DNA of 64,000 nt from Lachnoclostridium sp. An169 (GTDB taxonomy: Bacteria > Bacillota > Clostridia > Lachnospirales > Lachnospiraceae): the NCBI RefSeq assembly GCF_002160525.1, contig NZ_NFKT01000010.1, forward strand, positions 62,001 to 126,000, written 5' to 3'. The first letter of the stretch is position 1; the number at the start of each line of letters is the position of its first letter. Shown here one piece after another: positions 34,607 through 44,636 of this stretch. Below the pieces are notes generated by a model. The model was not told the DNA's origin, searched no databases, and saw only the letters and a list, made by a program, of their open reading frames with translations. Position numbers and translations under genes: made by a program.

Positions 34607-37048
34607 TCAATATTCCGGCAGCATAGCCAGTTTTTCTTTTATCTTCGCCATGCTCTCCTTCCATATATCCGAACTCTTATCCACACCGCTTACATACCGT
34701 TCCATATATTCTCCGAGCGGAGTCTCCCCGAAATATATCACGTTGCTCTTTAATTTTTCCCGATCAAAAACACTGCCAAGGATTTCCTCACATACTGCCA
34801 CAGCGTCCTCTCTTGCAGCGATCCGGGAGATCGGAGTATACAGGGAGAGTCCGTACGGATCCGCCCCGGTCAGTTCCACTTCCGCCTGCGCGGTAATATT
34901 CCGGGACGAATTCCCGATCAGCAGATCATATATCCCCGGTTCACACGCCCAGTCATGAAGCCTCGTATCATAGGAAGCGAAATCACGCGGTCTAAGTTCC
35001 AGGGTCACTTTTCTTTCCTCTCCCGGTTCCAGTTCCACCTTCGCAAATCCTTTCAGTTCCTTATCCGGGCGCAGAAGCGTGGATTTTCTCGCGTGGACAT
35101 AGAGCTGGACAACTTCTTTCGCTTTCATATTCCCTTCATTTTTCACAGTCACAGTGACCCTGAGCGGTTCTGACGACTCATTTCCATATGTCTTCTGCAC
35201 ATTCTGCACAACTGCATCACGGATAGAAAACCGGCTGTAACTTAATCCGTACCCGAATGGATAGAGCGGTTCGATCCCCTTAAAGTCATAATATCTGTAT
35301 CCGACGAAGATTCCCTCCCCGTAATTCACATGTCCGTACTCGCCCGGGAAATTAAACGCTGTGGGCGTATCCCGGTACTTTTTCGGGAAGGTGATCGGCA
35401 ATTTTCCACTGGGGCTTACCGTTCCGAACATGATATCCGCCGCGGCACGGGCGCCTTCCATGCCCGGGAAGAATACGCACAGTAAGGCGTCAATATCTTC
35501 CAGAAACGCTTCCAGTTCTACGGGACCCGCCACATTAAGAATCACGACAGTCTTTTTCCCCGCCTCTTTCGCTTCCCGCAAAGCGCTTTGCAGCAATTCT
35601 TTATCCGCAGGATCAAAATCCATCGCCGGGCGGTCGCTTCCCTCCTGCCCGGACGCGCCTGACGTGATGATTACCACCTCAGTCTCCGGCTCCATCCGGT
35701 CTGTCAGAACGGCGTCCGTGTACCGTGCAGTCTCCGTCACCAGACTGGTGGTTTTTGATGTATCCACCTGTGCGCTTCCGGAACCGGAATCCATAAACCT
35801 TTGGGAAAGAGGACCATAGAGCGCCACTTTTGTCCCCCGCTTCAGAGGCAGGAGGCCGTCGTTTTTCAGAAGTGTGATTCCTTCTGACGCCGCGCGGTAC
35901 GCGGCATTGCGTGACAGTTCCGTATCGATGGTCTGATACGTTCTTCCACGGAATTTCGGGGACTTTAAGACAATGTTCAGCATCCGGCTTACCGCGTCAT
36001 CCAGCCGTTCCATGGAGACCGTACCGTCCGATACGGCCTGATAAAGCTTATCTTTTCCTCTCGGTCCCGGCATATCCAGGTCATTTCCCGCATTCAGCGC
36101 TTCCACCTGATCATAAACAGCGCCCCAGTCTGAAACGACCTGACCGTCAAAGCCCCACTCCTCTTTCAGCACCTCTGTCAGAAGCCACCGGTTCTGAGCA
36201 CAGGGCACTCCATTGATGGAATTATAGGCGCTCATTACAGTCTGTACTTTTCCTTCCTTTACGGTCGCTTCAAATCCCGGCAGATAGATCTCCCGGAGCG
36301 TACGCTCGTCGATATGCTCATCGATCCCTGCGCGGAGAGTTTCCTGGTTGTTCGCCGCGAAGTGCTTCACATCCGCGATCATTCCCTGATCCTGCACGCC
36401 TCTGGAAAATGCAGGAGCCATCCTTCTGCTTAAATACGGGTCTTCTGAAAATGACTCGAACACACGCCCGTTCTTCGGGTCTCTCTGGATATTCGTATTC
36501 GGGGTGCCCAGGAGCACGTCGATCTTGTATGCCATGGCTTCCCTTGCCACCGCTTCCCCGACCTGGTACACCACATCCGGATCCCATGCTGCGCCAAGGA
36601 GCATTCCCGGCGGGAAACATCCCGGCTCCTCTCCTTCCGGGCGGAGAGCCCGCACGGCGGGACGCAGCTTTAACACCAACTCCCGGAACCGCTCCGGCAA
36701 TGTCTCCGGAAGAGGTGTGTCGCTCACGATATATTTAACGAATGCCATAGCTCCGGCTCCGCTCTCGTTGCTGGACTCCACGCCGGTATCAGCCGGTCCG
36801 TCATCCGGCTGTCCCTCATTTTTCTTCTCTTTTTTCTCCCTGCGGATCTCCTCTGCCAGAAGTTCGCACACGTACTGGAGCATATTTACGCCCGTCGCAC
36901 CGTCCAGATAGATCAGTGACGGGATTCCGTATTTCGGCATTTCTGCTGTGGAAAATGAACTTCTTCCGATCAGCAGGTCGATCTTTTCTTCCACCGTCAT
37001 CTCCCGCAGCAGCGCAGGGATGGACGATTCATCTGTCAGTTTTGTCAT
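34607..37048 (-). CDS. Glycoside hydrolase family 3 beta-glycosidase, canonical domain order
   Basis: An 813-residue cytoplasmic GH3 enzyme with the usual order: TIM barrel first (MTVEEKIDLLIGR; KHFAANNQET near residue 225; nucleophile motif GQVVSDWGAVYD near residue 302), then the alpha/beta sandwich with ALYGPLSQRFMDSGSGS, then the fibronectin-III-like domain (PLYPFGYGLSYS onward) and a short tail. A hydrophilic Asn/Asp/Gly/Ser-rich insertion lies at about residues 73-98. Start is ATG 37048 behind AAGGAG; an upstream ATG at 37105 has no ribosome site. It is the last gene of the 44556-34607 group and no clear terminator follows before the kinase promoter. Expected activity: beta-glucosidase or beta-xylosidase. 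Confidence 0.92.
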   Translation of the reverse strand: MTKLTDESSIPALLREMTVEEKIDLLIGRSSFSTAEMPKYGIPSLIYLDGATGVNMLQYVCELLAEEIRREKKEKKNEGQPDDGPADTGVESSNESGAGAMAFVKYIVSDTPLPETLPERFRELVLKLRPAVRALRPEGEEPGCFPPGMLLGAAWDPDVVYQVGEAVAREAMAYKIDVLLGTPNTNIQRDPKNGRVFESFSEDPYLSRRMAPAFSRGVQDQGMIADVKHFAANNQETLRAGIDEHIDERTLREIYLPGFEATVKEGKVQTVMSAYNSINGVPCAQNRWLLTEVLKEEWGFDGQVVSDWGAVYDQVEALNAGNDLDMPGPRGKDKLYQAVSDGTVSMERLDDAVSRMLNIVLKSPKFRGRTYQTIDTELSRNAAYRAASEGITLLKNDGLLPLKRGTKVALYGPLSQRFMDSGSGSAQVDTSKTTSLVTETARYTDAVLTDRMEPETEVVIITSGASGQEGSDRPAMDFDPADKELLQSALREAKEAGKKTVVILNVAGPVELEAFLEDIDALLCVFFPGMEGARAAADIMFGTVSPSGKLPITFPKKYRDTPTAFNFPGEYGHVNYGEGIFVGYRYYDFKGIEPLYPFGYGLSYSRFSIRDAVVQNVQKTYGNESSEPLRVTVTVKNEGNMKAKEVVQLYVHARKSTLLRPDKELKGFAKVELEPGEERKVTLELRPRDFASYDTRLHDWACEPGIYDLLIGNSSRNITAQAEVELTGADPYGLSLYTPISRIAAREDAVAVCEEILGSVFDREKLKSNVIYFGETPLGEYMERYVSGVDKSSDIWKESMAKIKEKLAMLPEY

Positions 37049-37109
37049 CGTTTTTCTTCTCCTTCCATATAGTATTCCTTCACCTGTATGATCCGAATCC
37101 GTCACCGGG

Positions 37110-38264
37110 CTATTTCAGATACTCCATGCCGACGCGCATGACCATCCCGTTTACCGCATCTGTAAGCCACTGGCAGGGCGTCATACCGTCTTCTCTGTGA
37201 TCGAACATCCACGCACAGTCAAGGACACAGTGTTTGGTCAGCTCCGCATCATCGAATCCCTGCTGGTCCATCGGCCCTTCAAAAATATAAAATCCGCATT
37301 TCGGTATCCTCTCCTCCATGTCGGCACACATCTTTTTCAACGTCTCCCGGTATCGTATTCCCGCCGCTTTGTCAAAGGTCAGCTTTTTCCCGTCCAGTCC
37401 GTTCTGTGCCTCGACAAGTAGAGCGTCTCTCACAGAACTGATAAACAGATAGCGGATGCTTTCCCCATATTTGCCGTAAAGCGCTGTCAGGGAATCCAGC
37501 GTAATATTGTCCCCGGTCAGCCGCTTCCAGATATGCTCCGGGCTGTGCCACACTTCCCGCGCGATGCGCTGCCAGTCTTCCCTGATCAGGAGCGAGCTGT
37601 CCACAGCTACCGTAATATCTTCACATCCGGGGAACTTACCGATCACATCATCGGCAAGCAGCGCCGCACCAAATCCGCCCGCGCTTACGCCTGCGATCAG
37701 CAGTTTTTTCGGCGTGCCGATCCATTTCTTTGCCATATCGATCACTGCCAGAGCATTCTTATACCCATGGCATCCCATAAGTCTCGGAGTACCGTCCAGT
37801 GCATGGTACGGGTACCATCCATTTCCGCAATGGAAGTCTCCGCTTGAATACGGCAGCTGGATCATGGACCATTCTGCGAACGGATTGTCCTCACGGGATG
37901 AGCAGATTCCCTCCCGAGCGGCAATGTCGCCCATCCACTCCGGATCATTGAAATAATAAGTTTCTTTAAAATGGGTAGTAAACCAATTTCCCGGGCGGGC
38001 GGCGCTATACTCATCATACATGACTCCCCCTCCGTTAAAAAACACCACCAGTTTTTCCGGATGTTTTCCAATCCTCAGCGAGCCGTGGTAACGCGTCCGA
38101 TTCCCGCCAAAACATCCGTCCGGATATAGCCGGTAAAATTTCCCTGTCTCCGGAGTCTCATCTTCTTCCAGTACCGGATAAGATGCTTTCTCAAGAAGTG
38201 CAAACCATTTTTCACTGTCCGGCGGCAGCATCTCCCAGGGTTCCAGTCTGATTTCTTTCTGCAT
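37110..38264 (-). CDS. Pectin acetylesterase / Notum-like serine esterase
   Basis: A 384-residue protein of the pectinacetylesterase family. Visible signatures are VVFFNGGGVMYDEYSA (oxyanion region, about residue 70), YSSGDFHCGN (the family's YCSGDxHxG motif, with Ser for Cys), AGVSAGGFG (nucleophile elbow, about residue 190) and DAELTKHC near the catalytic histidine. Members remove O-acetyl groups from pectin or other acylated carbohydrates. No signal peptide, so it acts inside the cell on imported fragments, unlike plant enzymes. ATG 38264 is preferred over an ATG at 38276 directly abutting AAAGGA. It lies between two GH3 genes in the operon. Confidence 0.85.
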   Translation of the reverse strand: MQKEIRLEPWEMLPPDSEKWFALLEKASYPVLEEDETPETGKFYRLYPDGCFGGNRTRYHGSLRIGKHPEKLVVFFNGGGVMYDEYSAARPGNWFTTHFKETYYFNDPEWMGDIAAREGICSSREDNPFAEWSMIQLPYSSGDFHCGNGWYPYHALDGTPRLMGCHGYKNALAVIDMAKKWIGTPKKLLIAGVSAGGFGAALLADDVIGKFPGCEDITVAVDSSLLIREDWQRIAREVWHSPEHIWKRLTGDNITLDSLTALYGKYGESIRYLFISSVRDALLVEAQNGLDGKKLTFDKAAGIRYRETLKKMCADMEERIPKCGFYIFEGPMDQQGFDDAELTKHCVLDCAWMFDHREDGMTPCQWLTDAVNGMVMRVGMEYLK

Positions 38265-38297
38265 GACAATCACCATTCCTTTCTTTTTCCTGAATTT

Positions 38298-40844
38298 TCA
38301 CTTCATGTCCGCACCGTCTTTCCCTTTTAGTTTCCACGCGAACGCAATCATCCGTGCTGCGGCGCGGACGAGCTGCTCCCGGGTGAGACGCGCAGTCTCA
38401 ACTTCATTTTCATCTGCATTTTTCCGTGCCTGCAGCAGATTCTCATAATGCCCTTTTCCTCCCGGCATCAGGATGTCCAGTCCGGCAGCAATGCTCTGGG
38501 CAGATGCGAACTTCCGGTATTTATTCGTCCTGTCTGACGCGCTTGGCTCTCCTCCCAGCCAGTCGGACATGGCGATCCCTTCGAATCCCCACTCCTCCCG
38601 GAGCATCTCTTCGAGAAGAGAATACTGCTCGGACGTGTGCACGCCGTTTACCAGGTTATAGGAAGTCATAACCGCATGGGGCTGTGCCTCCTTCACGGCA
38701 ATCTCAAATCCTCTTGCATAGATATCGCGCAACGCCCTAACATTTACCATGCTGTTGGAGCGGAAACGGTTCGTCTCCTGATTATTGCAGATGAAATGCT
38801 TCACAGTGACGCTGAGTCCCGGCGTCTTCTGCACTCCTCTGGTAACAGCAGCCGCCATCTTTCCGCTGACAAGCGGGTCCTCAGAATAATATTCAAAATT
38901 GCGCCCGCACAGGGGGGTCCTCTGGATATTCATGGACGGGGCAAGCCAGATCTGCACGCCGAAACGTTTCATCTCATCTGCCACGATCTCTCCGCACTGC
39001 TCTGCCAGATCCGGATTAAAGCTCTGCGCCAGGGCTGCTGCCACCGGGATCGCAGTACAGTTCTGCTCATGCTTCTCACCATGCCGTTCCTGCGGCTGAG
39101 CGGACGGAAATGCAGCAAAGACCGCCTGCATCATATCCTCCGGGATTAATTCCGCAGGATTGTCTTCCTGCTCCGGCTTAATCTCGAACACGCCGTTCTC
39201 ATCCACGCCGTATTCCCTGCTGATGCGCAGTCCTGCCGGACCGTCCGCCAGGACCAGGTTTTCCACCCCATATTTCCGGAAGCGCGGAGTTGTCTCTCCT
39301 GCTGCGCCTGCCACAGTGATTGCTGCGTTTCCGATGATACTTCTGCTTCCCTCATCCACAAAATCACCGGTGCACAGATATGCCAGTTCTTCATCTGTCA
39401 GTGTCTCCGCAAGTGCAAGAGCTTCCGCATCCGTCTGCGGTCTGCGATGCACTGCCGGACGGAAGGCATCAGCCGGTATCCGGATCACGGGCAGATCTGT
39501 CTGCCCCGCTCCGCTGTCCCGTCCGGTTCCGTAGTCCTGCCCGTTTCCGCTGTTCCATACGGCTCCGCCATCCTGCCCGGCTCCGGCCTTCTCCGGTTTC
39601 CAGTCGGTAAAATCAGTCTTTCCTTCCAGACTGTGCACCTGTTCTACAGTCACTTCACGTTCCAGATTCAGGGAACATACCGGGCACGTATTCCGGCTGC
39701 TGTTTCCCACACGGACAAGGTAACTTCCCGCTTCCAGAATCCGGCTTACACTCTCTGCATCATAAGATGCGAGATCTTCCATATGAAATGACAGCTCTGC
39801 CTGCGTCTCCTCACCCGGAAGGAGTTCCTTCGTTTTGGCAAATGCAGCGAGCGTCTGGTATGGCTGATCCAGCTTTACGGATGGAACAGACACATACGCC
39901 TGTACCACTTCCTTTCCCGGACGGCTTCCTGTATTTTTCACAGAGACCGGGATCCTCACTTCCGTGCCCTGTGCTTTTACCGCCCCCGGATTCAGGACAA
40001 ACTCCGTATAAGAAAGTCCGTGTCCGAACGGAAAGAGAGGCTTCTTCTCCGCAGTGTCGAACCAACGGTAACCCACATAGATTCCTTCCCGGTAGCGGAC
40101 ATCATCCCTGCCTCCGAATTCTCCCTCTTTGCAGAAGTCATCCCAGGCAGTCCATGTGGCGGCAAGTTTTCCGGAAGGATATGTCCTTCCCAGGAGCACG
40201 TCGGCGAAGGCATCCCCCACCGCCATTCCCGGCTGAGAGAGAAGGAGAATATTCCCCACCTGCTCCGCCACGGGGGAGAGATCCACCATACACGCTGTAT
40301 TCAGCACGAGCAGAAATTTTCTGTATTTTTCCTGAAGCGCCAGAATATCCCGGATCTCTGTCCTGCTCAGGAACAGATCCCCTTCGGTCTCCAGACGGTC
40401 CGCCCCCTCGGAGCAGAATCTCGCCAGGACATAGACGGCAGTCTCTCCCTCCCCGTCAAGAGGCAGTTCATAATCCGGTTCCGGCATCACGATCGTCAGA
40501 TTCTCCATCAGCCGGTCGATACCGTCTTCGGCGATCTTCTCCTTCATCTTTGCCCGGAATTCCTTCTTCGCCTTCCTGCGCTCTTCTTCGTATCCGTTCA
40601 GCCACGCCTTTGTCGTAACGGTGAATCCCGCGTTCTCAAGCCCCTGCTCCACGGTCGTAAAGCTGCGGACATTCACATCGCCGGAGCCGCCCCCTCCCTT
40701 CACCGTACGGCGGGCGCCGCTTCCATAGAGAGCGATCTTTACGGGGCCTTCCAACGGAAATGCCCCGTCTGATTTCATCAGTACCATGCACTCCGGCGTC
40801 ATTTTTCTTACCAGTTCCAGGTGTTCTTTCTCGTAGTTTTCCAT
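38298..40844 (-). CDS. Glycoside hydrolase family 3 beta-glycosidase, inverted domain order
   Basis: An 848-residue cytoplasmic GH3 enzyme, closely similar to the one at 1396-3837. The sandwich half is first (KGGGGSGDVNVR near residue 60), the fibronectin-like region next (PLFPFGHGLSYT), and the TIM barrel last with KHFICNNQETN and GIAMSDWLGG (nucleophile aspartate, about residue 756). Between the halves, at genomic 39490-39595, there is a Gly/Asp/Gln-rich low-complexity linker with a loosely repeated G-x-G-Q-D unit, absent from the 1396 paralog. ATG at 40844 follows AAGGAG. It lies 15 bp after the GH39 gene, so the two probably work as a pair. Confidence 0.92.
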   Translation of the reverse strand: MENYEKEHLELVRKMTPECMVLMKSDGAFPLEGPVKIALYGSGARRTVKGGGGSGDVNVRSFTTVEQGLENAGFTVTTKAWLNGYEEERRKAKKEFRAKMKEKIAEDGIDRLMENLTIVMPEPDYELPLDGEGETAVYVLARFCSEGADRLETEGDLFLSRTEIRDILALQEKYRKFLLVLNTACMVDLSPVAEQVGNILLLSQPGMAVGDAFADVLLGRTYPSGKLAATWTAWDDFCKEGEFGGRDDVRYREGIYVGYRWFDTAEKKPLFPFGHGLSYTEFVLNPGAVKAQGTEVRIPVSVKNTGSRPGKEVVQAYVSVPSVKLDQPYQTLAAFAKTKELLPGEETQAELSFHMEDLASYDAESVSRILEAGSYLVRVGNSSRNTCPVCSLNLEREVTVEQVHSLEGKTDFTDWKPEKAGAGQDGGAVWNSGNGQDYGTGRDSGAGQTDLPVIRIPADAFRPAVHRRPQTDAEALALAETLTDEELAYLCTGDFVDEGSRSIIGNAAITVAGAAGETTPRFRKYGVENLVLADGPAGLRISREYGVDENGVFEIKPEQEDNPAELIPEDMMQAVFAAFPSAQPQERHGEKHEQNCTAIPVAAALAQSFNPDLAEQCGEIVADEMKRFGVQIWLAPSMNIQRTPLCGRNFEYYSEDPLVSGKMAAAVTRGVQKTPGLSVTVKHFICNNQETNRFRSNSMVNVRALRDIYARGFEIAVKEAQPHAVMTSYNLVNGVHTSEQYSLLEEMLREEWGFEGIAMSDWLGGEPSASDRTNKYRKFASAQSIAAGLDILMPGGKGHYENLLQARKNADENEVETARLTREQLVRAAARMIAFAWKLKGKDGADMK

Positions 40845-40859
40845 TTTCTTCTCCTTTTT

Positions 40860-42497
40860 TCATTCCTCCGTGTTCTTTTCTATCCGGATAAAATAGATAT
40901 CATTGATTCCCAGTTCCACTTCCGCCGTAAGGACTCCGTCCCGGTATGTATAATCAAGTTCTTCGTCCCGCATTGCAGACGCTTCCATGATCGCCGTCAC
41001 TTCCGCGGGAGTCAGATCATACGGCTCTCCCATCTCCTCCCAGACTTTTCTGGGATTGCAGTGGACTTCATCGATTCGCTGCATATAAGCCCGTTTCGGA
41101 GCGTTTTCAAGTTCTACATGGATCACCGTTTTTTCCGGCAAAGCGTTAAACTGCTTCGTATTCTGGCGGAACAGGAGGATCTGTTTCTCCTTCTCTCCTT
41201 CAAATGCTGCCGCTTCCACCTCTGTAAACTGCGATTCATCCAGAAGGATTCTGTTTTCCTCCGCCTGCGCCAGCATCCTCATCCCGTAGAACACAGGCTT
41301 CGGAATGCCATGGAATGTCATCATCCCATAACCGCCGTGGAATGGCTCCTTGAACTGGTGCAGTTCTTCGAAGATGTCGGAGTAACACCAGATGCTGTCC
41401 CCCTCCACCAGATCTTCTATGGCGAGGGAAGTGCGGACGTCATATGCCGCCACCTTACGCATATCCTGCCCTCTGGCGCCAAACGAAGCGCTTAAGTTCC
41501 ACTCGGTGTAGAAGAGCGGAAGCCCGTCCGCCTGCTCTCTGACGATCGCCGCATTTTTCGCAAGCAGGTCTCTGTCCAGACCGTCCCGGTCTGTTCCGTC
41601 GTACTCTGGATTTCCGCCGCCGAACACCATTTTCAGCGCTTTTAAGATCGGCGTATCCCCGGGAAGCGCAGCGAGCGCTGCCCCGATCATCTCTGTGCGT
41701 TTCTTCTGTTCCTCTTCTTCCTTCTCCTGTTCCGCCACGATCTCCTCGTATGTTTTCTCCGCTTCCTCCTCTGTCACGCCCAGAAATGGCTCTCCCAGAT
41801 ACTGGTGTGTGGAGATAAAGTCTACCGGGACGTCATTTTCGCGGCAGTAAGAAACGAACTCCGGGATCCAGCGGCTTGCGCTGGACGCCGGTCCACCCAC
41901 CTGCAGGCGCGGACAGAATTCCTTGATCGTCCGCGCGGTCCGGGCATAGAAATCCATATACCCGGACTGACTCCCCTTAAAAAATGTCTTTGCCAGATCC
42001 GGTTCGTTCCACACTTCAAAGTACCATGTACATACCTCCTCTTCGCCATAGCGGTGGAAGAGATATTTCAGGAAATCCCGGATATAGTCACACCACTTTT
42101 CCATGTCTTTCGGCAGGGAACGGATGCTTCCATATGCGAATCCATGGGTGGGATCCTCCGCCAGAAGCTCCGGCATAAAGGAAAGTTCAATAAATGGCTT
42201 CAGTCCCACCGAAAGCAGATTGTCGTAGACCAGTCCCACCTTGTAGAAATTCGTCTCCACGATATGATCCCCCACCGGGATGCCGAATACCATGGGGAAA
42301 TTACAGAGAGTCCCCATATCGTCATTGAATGTCCCGTGGAAGCGCACCCGTCTGATCCCCAGTTCATCATGTACTCTTTTTAACATCTTTACCGCATCCG
42401 CCCTGAACAGCGTCGCGGCGTGACAGCTTCCCACGCAGAACTGCCATTTTTTCTCATATTTTTTTGTCGGAAAATTATTCTTAACCGTCAGTTCCAT
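40860..42497 (-). CDS. GH39-like beta-xylosidase
   Basis: A 545-residue cytoplasmic glycosidase, paralog of the gene product at 21373. The acid/base glutamate lies in FEVWNEPDLAKTF (about residue 163), the nucleophile in LFYTEWNLSASF (about residue 333), in a TIM barrel with a trailing beta domain. A glutamate/lysine-rich insertion (AEQEKEEEEQKKRTE, about residues 250-265) is kept in both copies and suggests a surface coiled coil. AGGAGG precedes the ATG at 42497. Next to the inverted GH3 at 38298 it would complete removal of beta-xylosyl or similar residues. Confidence 0.88.
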   Translation of the reverse strand: MELTVKNNFPTKKYEKKWQFCVGSCHAATLFRADAVKMLKRVHDELGIRRVRFHGTFNDDMGTLCNFPMVFGIPVGDHIVETNFYKVGLVYDNLLSVGLKPFIELSFMPELLAEDPTHGFAYGSIRSLPKDMEKWCDYIRDFLKYLFHRYGEEEVCTWYFEVWNEPDLAKTFFKGSQSGYMDFYARTARTIKEFCPRLQVGGPASSASRWIPEFVSYCRENDVPVDFISTHQYLGEPFLGVTEEEAEKTYEEIVAEQEKEEEEQKKRTEMIGAALAALPGDTPILKALKMVFGGGNPEYDGTDRDGLDRDLLAKNAAIVREQADGLPLFYTEWNLSASFGARGQDMRKVAAYDVRTSLAIEDLVEGDSIWCYSDIFEELHQFKEPFHGGYGMMTFHGIPKPVFYGMRMLAQAEENRILLDESQFTEVEAAAFEGEKEKQILLFRQNTKQFNALPEKTVIHVELENAPKRAYMQRIDEVHCNPRKVWEEMGEPYDLTPAEVTAIMEASAMRDEELDYTYRDGVLTAEVELGINDIYFIRIEKNTEE

Positions 42498-42522
42498 TTC
42501 GTCCTCCTATTGCGTCATCCTC

Positions 42523-43473
42523 CTATTGCGGAACCTGTTCTCTGATACTTCTTTTCTGATCCTGATACAGTTCATTTCTCATAATCTCGGCATTGTCGCC
42601 CGCAAAGGCGTTCCCGGCTTCTTCATCCCCCTGCAGCTGCCACATAAACCATGCAGTCACATAGCCATTCGCAGAGTAAAGTACCTCATTGTGGACCGTG
42701 TCTTTTCTGCGAAGCATAACTTTATCGGAAGGAATATCATCATATATTTCTTCAAGCTGTTCGCCCGTCACAACCCAGTCGTCACCGCCGCCGGCTCCTG
42801 CGATCAGCAGAACAGGGATATCAATCTGTGCTGCATCGTAGTCCCAGAGCAGGTCATGTGCCAGTTCTTTGTTAGTCGGTGAAAGAGAGACTGCTGTCTT
42901 GAAGATATCACTGTGCTGCTGTGCAGTCACCGCGTTGATCACGCCGACACCACCCTGGGAATGCCCGACAATACCCACATTTTCAAGGTCGATTTTACGA
43001 AAAAATATATTCTCTTTTTCGTTGTCACCATCGCCAAGCGTTTCATTTTCGCTTAACAGTTCCAGATAACGGATACACATTTCGGCTGAAAAGCCATTCC
43101 AATCGTACTTTTCTTCCGTGCCGATAACGAGGAATCCCCAGGAAGCAAAGTGCTTTGCTACCGCAGGATATTTAGACAGAGGCGTACCGCTTCCATTACA
43201 CATGATGATTACAGGGTATGTATCTGTCTTTTCTGTCAGTTCACTCGGATAATAGAGAATGTATTTTCCAAACCCCTGCAAAACAGCTTCTTCATAGACA
43301 GAGACTTCATAAGTCCCGTTCGCCATATATGTTTCTTCTATCCTGCCGCCGGTTTGAACCTTTTCCTGATAATCAGCAGGGGCAGCCGGACGCCTGCTCA
43401 AGTAAACGAGCAGTATAATTATGCACAATATGACCAGCACGATCAGAGCGATAATTTTCAATACTTTTTTCAC
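42523..43473 (-). CDS. Membrane-anchored alpha/beta hydrolase (GHSQGG esterase)
   Basis: A 316-residue protein with one N-terminal membrane segment (VLKIIALIVLVILCIIILLV, about residues 4-23) and an alpha/beta hydrolase domain. The fold elements are YPVIIMCNGSGTP, the elbow VGHSQGGVGV (about residue 160), the acid in the LLIAGAGGGDDW loop and the histidine in DTVHNEVLYS. This pattern resembles chlorophyllase/PET-hydrolase-like or dienelactone-hydrolase-like esterases. The GTG at 43473 is chosen as start since GAGGAG lies 7 bases before; a GTG at 43488 overlaps that site. It is 21 bp downstream of another hydrolase gene. Probably acts at the outer face of the membrane on acylated compounds (inference). 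Confidence 0.78.
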   Translation of the reverse strand: MKKVLKIIALIVLVILCIIILLVYLSRRPAAPADYQEKVQTGGRIEETYMANGTYEVSVYEEAVLQGFGKYILYYPSELTEKTDTYPVIIMCNGSGTPLSKYPAVAKHFASWGFLVIGTEEKYDWNGFSAEMCIRYLELLSENETLGDGDNEKENIFFRKIDLENVGIVGHSQGGVGVINAVTAQQHSDIFKTAVSLSPTNKELAHDLLWDYDAAQIDIPVLLIAGAGGGDDWVVTGEQLEEIYDDIPSDKVMLRRKDTVHNEVLYSANGYVTAWFMWQLQGDEEAGNAFAGDNAEIMRNELYQDQKRSIREQVPQ

Positions 43474-43494
43474 GTGTTTTCTCCTCACTTAAAC

Positions 43495-44556
43495 TTATGC
43501 GTTGCAATGCCTGACCCACTCCGTAAACCGTTCCAGCCAGCAGCCGTACCCCTTCTCCTCTTTTTCTCCCAGCGCCTGCGTGATCTCATCCCCATTGACA
43601 CATGCGCCGTATCCGTGGCCGGCCCCTTCCACCACTGCCTCTTCATATTCGGTGCCGGAGCTTTTAAGCAGTTCTTCATACTCCCGGATCTGCGCGATAC
43701 TGACCATATCGTCCTTTGTCCCGTAGCTGATAAACTGCGGGATTCCTCTGCTGTTCATATGCTTCACCGCGTCATATGTCTCCAGAATTTCCTCTCTTTT
43801 CGCCTGGTTCCTTACCTCTTCTGCCGGGAACGAAGCGAAAAGCATTCCTGCATTATACCGGTAGCTCAGCGCCGGATAGACCAGTCCCGCGAAGTTAAGA
43901 CTGTCATCTTCCAGATCTGTCCGGTCCTGCTCATATCCTTCCCACTCAGCCGGTCTGCCCTGCCAGATATTGAGGAACATTCCAACCTGTGCCCCTCCGG
44001 CACTGAATCCGACAGCTCCGATCTTATCTCTGTCATACCCGTACCGGGAGGCATTGCAGCGTACATATCGCACTGCCCGCTGCATATCCATCAGAGGGAG
44101 AGGCTGGTAATAAGGATTTGTACGATACCAGAGCACAAAAGCAGTCACACCGCTCTTCTGCAGTCTCTCCGCGATCTGGGTTCCTTCGTTTTCCATGGAT
44201 TTCATGCAGTATCCTCCTCCGGGAACGACGATCACAGCCTGCCTGCTTCCCTCTGCAATATAAGGGATCAGATACGGCGTATCTTCAAATGTCTCATGGA
44301 AATCGGGATCAGCAGCCGGTACCTGCCGGGCAGTATATGTATCAATCGTTTTCTTTTTATCCCGGTACTTTCCGCCTCTCAGCGCAAGGATCCACCGCAC
44401 ACTGTCCAACATGGCATTTCCCTTTCCGCTTTTTATCTCCATAACGGAAGCCTTTTTTCTGCTGCTGTTGCCGGGGATATTTTTCCCCCAGATATATATC
44501 CTGTTTTCCTGACTGTTTTCTTTCCGTCTGGTCTGCTTTTCTTCTGATTTCTCCAT
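43495..44556 (-). CDS. Alpha/beta hydrolase, acetyl-esterase-like (BD-FAE type)
   Basis: A 353-residue esterase. The catalytic set is VVPGGGYCMKS (oxyanion region), VGFSAGGAQVG (elbow, about residue 195), SYGTKDDMV (acid) and GAGHGYG (histidine). The N-terminal 55 residues are strongly basic and polar with no membrane helix, which is unusual; AAGGAGG 8 bases before ATG 44556 supports the long start, but an internal ATG near residue 49 would give a normal-length enzyme. It is the first gene of the 44556-34607 operon, after a CAGRA-type promoter (44637-44690). Likely removes acetyl groups from xylose-type sugars. Confidence 0.83.
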   Translation of the reverse strand: MEKSEEKQTRRKENSQENRIYIWGKNIPGNSSRKKASVMEIKSGKGNAMLDSVRWILALRGGKYRDKKKTIDTYTARQVPAADPDFHETFEDTPYLIPYIAEGSRQAVIVVPGGGYCMKSMENEGTQIAERLQKSGVTAFVLWYRTNPYYQPLPLMDMQRAVRYVRCNASRYGYDRDKIGAVGFSAGGAQVGMFLNIWQGRPAEWEGYEQDRTDLEDDSLNFAGLVYPALSYRYNAGMLFASFPAEEVRNQAKREEILETYDAVKHMNSRGIPQFISYGTKDDMVSIAQIREYEELLKSSGTEYEEAVVEGAGHGYGACVNGDEITQALGEKEEKGYGCWLERFTEWVRHCNA

Positions 44557-44636
44557 TTTTTTCGTCCTCCTTCCGTTAAATACAGATGTACTTATTCCCG
44601 CAGCTGTGCAGAAATGTTCTTCTTTTTTCTATTAAT

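Noticed and set aside
39490-39595. A CRISPR-like or tandem DNA repeat
   Set aside because: The repetition is loose and lies inside a coding frame as a Gly/Asp-rich linker; there are no regular spacers or identical repeats.
43150-44547. A 465-codon open frame on the plus strand
   Set aside because: It lies opposite two hydrolase genes with intact triads and good ribosome sites; its product shows no family features.
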